Of a DNA stretch of 64,000 nucleotides, positions 60,945-64,000 are shown in pieces. Made by a program: the position numbers and the translations under genes. The stretch comes from JAZOTM01 sp045657625 (GTDB lineage Bacteria > Bacillota > Clostridia > Lachnospirales > Lachnospiraceae). Position 1 is the stretch's first letter; each line of letters starts with the position of its first letter. The stretch covers positions 21,810 through 85,809 of the forward strand of contig JAZOTM010000040.1 of assembly GCA_045657625.1 (NCBI GenBank). Reading direction: 5' to 3'. The notes below the pieces were generated by a model. The model was not told where the DNA came from. It worked only from the letters and a program-made list of their open reading frames with translations, and did no database searches.

Positions 60945-62153
60945 TTATCTTGGACGCAAAGAAGATGGATGATTTCTACCTCTTAACACGTAGTATACAA
61001 CGGATAATACCGTCGCAAATGCTACAATCACAAACATATTTTTATAACCAAAGGCTGCAATTAACACACCGGCAATACCGCCACCGCCGCCTAAACCGAT
61101 ATCATAGGCGCAAAGGAATGTGGAATTGGCACTTCCTCTTCGTTCCGGAGGAGCCATATGTACTGCCATAGACTGCAAGGCCGGTTCAATGCCGCCAAAT
61201 GCAAATCCAGCTAATACTGCAGAAAGATAAAAAGTCACTGTACCCGGTACGAAAGCCAAAAGTAAGAACGCCACAAACATTGCTGCATTACAACCGTATA
61301 CAAAGAAGCCTTCTCCCTTCTTATCTGCCAAAGAACCTAAAAAGAAACGCACCAAAAGCAACATAATGGCTGTAATCAAGAAGAAAATTCCACCGGATGG
61401 CAAATTGTATTCCACCGCATATTTCGATAAGAAGTTTTCCAAAGCACCCCAAGTCAATAAGAAAATCAAGCAGGTTACAGAAGCCGGAATGGCATCTGCA
61501 TCAATCAATCCTTTTACGGTAAGAGGTGTTTTTTCCACCTGTTTTGGCTGAATATCCATGCACATTAACAAAATAAAAGAAATCACCATAAATGCAGCGG
61601 CTACCAAAAACATAGCTGTGTAACTTTTTGCAATCAACTGCAAGCTTAAAGCCGGAGCAATGGATGTGGCAAGGGCAGTTGCCATACCGAAATATCCCAT
61701 ACCTTCTGCAAAACGACTTTGTGGCAAAGAGTCACTGGCGATGGTCGCTGTAGAAGTATTGGAAAATGCAAGGGAAGCCCCCTGAATCATACGGAAAGCG
61801 ATGGCCAAAATAACAGCAAGGGAAATAGCGTATCCCATGCCTGCCAAAATACCGGATAACATATATCCGAGAGCCATCAAAAACATTCCGGATAAACCAA
61901 TCAACAAAATGCCTTTTCTTTTTCCGTTATTAAGAAGCCATCCAATAAACGGACGCAACAAAACTGCAATAAAGGAGAATCCAAAGGCGCAAAGACCTGC
62001 AACTCCTTCATCCTGTCCCAAAGTCTCCAAGAACATTGGAAACGTATTTAAAATCATAATATGATTCATAAATACTAAGAAATTAATAATAATGATGAGG
62101 GAAAAGTTTTTATTCCACAAAGGTACTTTTCCACTGGTTGTGTTGTTACTCAT
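60945..62153 (-). CDS. Major facilitator superfamily transporter
   Basis: A 402-residue integral membrane protein with about twelve helices. The loop 2-3 motif reads FIGWLLNNGKRKGILLIGL, and the conserved signature FRMIQGASLAFSNTSTATIASD lies in the helix 4-5 region (quoted in part). The start at 62153 is set by AGGAGG; the frame is open to 62249 but this would cross the leader terminator and the promoter. Substrate unknown. Its position between guaB and the glutamine synthetase operon hints at nitrogen or purine metabolism, but no residue supports this. Confidence 0.87.
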   Translation of the reverse strand: MSNNTTSGKVPLWNKNFSLIIIINFLVFMNHIMILNTFPMFLETLGQDEGVAGLCAFGFSFIAVLLRPFIGWLLNNGKRKGILLIGLSGMFLMALGYMLSGILAGMGYAISLAVILAIAFRMIQGASLAFSNTSTATIASDSLPQSRFAEGMGYFGMATALATSIAPALSLQLIAKSYTAMFLVAAAFMVISFILLMCMDIQPKQVEKTPLTVKGLIDADAIPASVTCLIFLLTWGALENFLSKYAVEYNLPSGGIFFLITAIMLLLVRFFLGSLADKKGEGFFVYGCNAAMFVAFLLLAFVPGTVTFYLSAVLAGFAFGGIEPALQSMAVHMAPPERRGSANSTFLCAYDIGLGGGGGIAGVLIAAFGYKNMFVIVAFATVLSVVYYVLRGRNHPSSLRPR

Positions 62154-62165
62154 ATTTTCCTCCAT

Positions 62166-62204
62166 AAAAAAAGAAGGCGTAAATCCATCTGGATTTACGC
62201 CTTC
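62166..62204 (-). terminator. Leader terminator of the MFS gene
   Basis: A perfect 14-bp stem (GAAGGCGTAAATCC with GGATTTACGCCTTC) and loop AGAT, followed by T7, then GGAGG 2 bases later. Because the upstream gene guaB is divergent, this terminator can only act on the MFS transcript itself, as an attenuator. Confidence 0.85.
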
Positions 62205-62220
62205 GCTACTCGATGTCTCT

Positions 62221-62249
62221 AAATTATCAAAATTTCCCTCGCTTGTCAA
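62221..62249 (-). promoter_or_regulatory. Promoter of the MFS gene
   Basis: TTGACA (62249-62244) and TAATTT (62226-62221) with a 17-base spacer; GATAAT with a 15-base spacer is an alternative. The leader would be about 60 bases, mostly the terminator. Confidence 0.65.
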
Positions 62250-62309
62250 ATTTGAAAATCTGCCAAATAGATATATGAAAAGGCAGAAAAATTCGTGATT
62301 TTAACATTA

Positions 62310-62338
62310 TTTACACTTGTCCTGGAATCTGCTATAAT
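62310..62338 (+). promoter_or_regulatory. guaB promoter
   Basis: TTTACA (62310-62315) and TATAAT (62333-62338) with a 17-base spacer, about 54 bases before the start codon. Confidence 0.85.
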
Positions 62339-62391
62339 TTTGGAAAATTTTCTATTTGTCTATTTTATTTAAGAAAGTGAGGAAACAACAT

Positions 62392-63849
62392 ATGGGAACC
62401 ATTATCGGTGAAGGCATTACGTTTGACGACGTATTACTCGTTCCATCTTATTCTGAAGTAACTCCAAACATGGTAGACCTCTCTACCAGACTTACCAACA
62501 AAATCAAACTGAATATTCCAATGATGAGTGCTTCTATGGATACCGTTACAGAACACAGAATGGCAATTGCTATGGCTAGACAGGGTGGAATCGGTATTAT
62601 TCATAAAAACATGTCTATTGAGGCCCAGGCAGAAGAAGTAGATAAGGTAAAACGTTCTGAAAACGGCGTTATTACAGATCCATTCTTCTTATCTCCGGAA
62701 CACACACTCCAGGATGCTGATGAGCTTATGGCTAAGTTCCGCATTTCCGGTGTTCCGATTACCGAAAATGGTAAATTAGTGGGTATTATCACAAATCGTG
62801 ACTTAAAATTCGAAGAGGATTATTCAAAGAAAATCCGTGATTGCATGACATCTGAAAATCTCATTACCGCTCCGGTAGGAATTACCTTAGATGAAGCAAA
62901 GAAAATTCTTGGAAAAGCAAGAAAAGAAAAACTTCCAATCGTTGATGAAAACTTCAACTTAAAAGGTTTAATCACCATTAAAGATATTGAAAAACAGATT
63001 AAATATCCGCTTTCTGCAAAGGATGAACTTGGACGTTTACTTTGCGGTGCTGCAGTCGGAATCACAGCAAACATGATGGAACGTGTAGATGCACTTGTTG
63101 CAGCTCATGTGGACGTTATCGTTGTAGACTCTGCACATGGTCATTCTATGAACATTGCAAATGCAGTAAAGAGCATCAAAGCAAAATATCCGGATTTACA
63201 GGTTATCGCAGGAAACATTGCTACCGGCGAAGCTGCGAAATTCTTAATCGAAGCCGGTGTTGATGCCGTTAAGGTTGGTATCGGACCCGGATCTATCTGT
63301 ACCACACGTGTCGTAGCAGGTATCGGTGTTCCTCAGATCACCGCTGTTATGGACTGCTACAAAGTAGCAAAAGAATACAACATCCCGGTTATCGCGGATG
63401 GTGGTTTAAAATACTCCGGCGATATGACCAAAGCTCTTGCAGCCGGTGCTGATGTTTGTATGATGGGAAGTATGTTCGCAGGATGCGATGAAGCTCCTGG
63501 AACTTTCGAATTATATCAAGGACGTAAATACAAGGTTTATCGTGGAATGGGATCTATCGCAGCTATGGAAAACGGAAGTAAAGACCGTTACTTCCAGTCT
63601 GATGCAAAGAAGCTTGTACCGGAAGGCGTTGAAGGACGTGTTGCATACAAGGGTTCTGTAGAAGATACCATCTTCCAGTTAATCGGTGGAATTCGTTCCG
63701 GTATGGGATACTGTGGATGCCCAACAATTCCGGAATTACAGGAAAGAGGTAGATTCGTTAAGATTTCTGCTGCATCCTTAAAAGAGAGTCATCCACATGA
63801 TATTCATATCACAAAGGAAGCTCCAAACTATACCATCGAAGGCAAATAA
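62392..63849 (+). CDS. guaB: Inosine-5'-monophosphate dehydrogenase
   Basis: Oxidises IMP to XMP with NAD, the committed step to GMP. The 485-residue protein has the usual order: N-terminal barrel part (GITFDDVLLVPSYSEVTPN), two CBS domains (about 95-215), and the catalytic barrel with the active-site Cys in GPGSICTTRVVAG and the flap region YKVYRGMGSIAAM. The start at 62392 follows GAGG by 9 bases; the frame upstream to 62356 lacks a site. Repeat copy 5, which ends in a terminator-like hairpin, follows the gene. Confidence 0.96.
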   Translation: MGTIIGEGITFDDVLLVPSYSEVTPNMVDLSTRLTNKIKLNIPMMSASMDTVTEHRMAIAMARQGGIGIIHKNMSIEAQAEEVDKVKRSENGVITDPFFLSPEHTLQDADELMAKFRISGVPITENGKLVGIITNRDLKFEEDYSKKIRDCMTSENLITAPVGITLDEAKKILGKARKEKLPIVDENFNLKGLITIKDIEKQIKYPLSAKDELGRLLCGAAVGITANMMERVDALVAAHVDVIVVDSAHGHSMNIANAVKSIKAKYPDLQVIAGNIATGEAAKFLIEAGVDAVKVGIGPGSICTTRVVAGIGVPQITAVMDCYKVAKEYNIPVIADGGLKYSGDMTKALAAGADVCMMGSMFAGCDEAPGTFELYQGRKYKVYRGMGSIAAMENGSKDRYFQSDAKKLVPEGVEGRVAYKGSVEDTIFQLIGGIRSGMGYCGCPTIPELQERGRFVKISAASLKESHPHDIHITKEAPNYTIEGK

Positions 63850-63860
63850 TTGAAACTAAT

Positions 63861-64000
63861 ACAAGAAAGAATGTCGCATGCGACATTCTCGCGCCAAGCG
63901 CGGTTGCATTTATGCAACATTTACATCTCGCGCGCGTGCGCTTCCATAGCGGAGCGCTTTTTTATATAATAAGAAATTCGAAGGAATTTCTTATTATATA
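63861..64000 (+). repeat. Dispersed structured element after guaB (copy 5, runs to the window edge)
   Basis: The best-formed copy. Hairpin 1 GAATGTCGCATGCGACATTC is a perfect palindrome. Hairpin 2 is GTTGCA-TTTA-TGCAAC. Hairpin 3 is GCGCTTCCATAGCGGAGCGC followed by T7, and the tail stem is 17 bp (TATATAATAAGAAATTC with its complement). In this orientation hairpin 3 could end guaB transcription. The right edge is cut by the window. Confidence 0.85.

Noticed and set aside
62153..62249. N-terminal extension of the MFS protein by 32 residues
   Set aside because: It would include the leader terminator and start inside the -35 box; a strong GGAGG supports 62153.

Overview
The window reads as chromosomal core DNA from an anaerobic Firmicute of the order Clostridia, most likely family Lachnospiraceae. 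The basis is AT-rich intergenic DNA, strong AGGAGG ribosome binding sites, sigma-A type promoters, the DAP-aminotransferase route to lysine (dapA, dapB, dapL), HemZ, a YtrA-type GntR/ABC operon, a T-box and a lysine riboswitch, AsnA, and several small families (SseB-like, a 77-residue protein, a probable DUF5721 protein) that I associate with this family. No phage, integrase, transposase or CRISPR locus was seen. Most genes lie on the minus strand; plus-strand genes are the DUF5721-like gene, csp, asnA, typA, guaB and one tRNA-Gly.

Layout, left to right. 0.1-4.7 kb: a chemoreceptor, then a GntR-ABC exporter operon with an operator-like palindrome in its promoter. 4.7-5.4 kb: six tRNAs (Pro, Gly, Arg, His, Gln, Lys in transcription order). 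5.5-10.1 kb: a gapless operon of an RNA methyltransferase, a secreted papain-type protease, a cell-wall amidase and RdgB. 10.2-12.8 kb: a large cyclic-nucleotide-binding-domain protein of unknown role and three tRNAs (Val, Leu, Arg). 12.9-19 kb: an HtrA protease behind a long, highly structured leader, then a two-gene methionine/methylene-THF operon. 19-22 kb: hisS-aspS. 22.3-28.2 kb: fruR-fruK-fruA-ptsH-ptsI, a complete fructose PTS operon including the general PTS proteins. 28.4-34.1 kb: a VOC protein, rel-MBL-hemZ, and a YgjP-type metallopeptidase. 34.2-37.9 kb: tRNA-Gly, a flagellin-like protein, an SseB-like protein and DegV. 38-43.7 kb: transglutaminase-like protein and M18 aminopeptidase, DUF5721-like gene and csp, ClpX with a long linker, and signal peptidase.

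43.8-50.3 kb is an asparagine module: T-box, a second aspartyl-tRNA synthetase with the non-discriminating signature, gatC-gatA-gatB, and divergent asnA. 50.4-53.6 kb: GNAT, lysine riboswitch-dapA-dapB, and a corrinoid adenosyltransferase. 53.8-58.0 kb: typA, a CDF exporter and dapL. 58.1-60.9 kb: a nitrogen operon hisA(eukaryotic type)-glnA-ANTAR regulator. 61-63.9 kb: an MFS transporter behind a leader terminator, divergent from guaB.

The least explained material is non-coding. (1) The htrA leader carries three exact-period 37-bp hairpin repeats plus a diverged fourth, four copies of one hexamer answered by three complementary copies at exact 14-bp spacing, and a closing inverted repeat. 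(2) A dispersed element of about 140 bp (three near-complete copies, one internally deleted, one degenerate) has several stems that change by compensation between copies. (3) Two neighbouring operons, hisA-glnA-ANTAR and the MFS gene, each have a perfect intrinsic terminator between promoter and Shine-Dalgarno sequence. Function is inferred throughout; no database search was possible.
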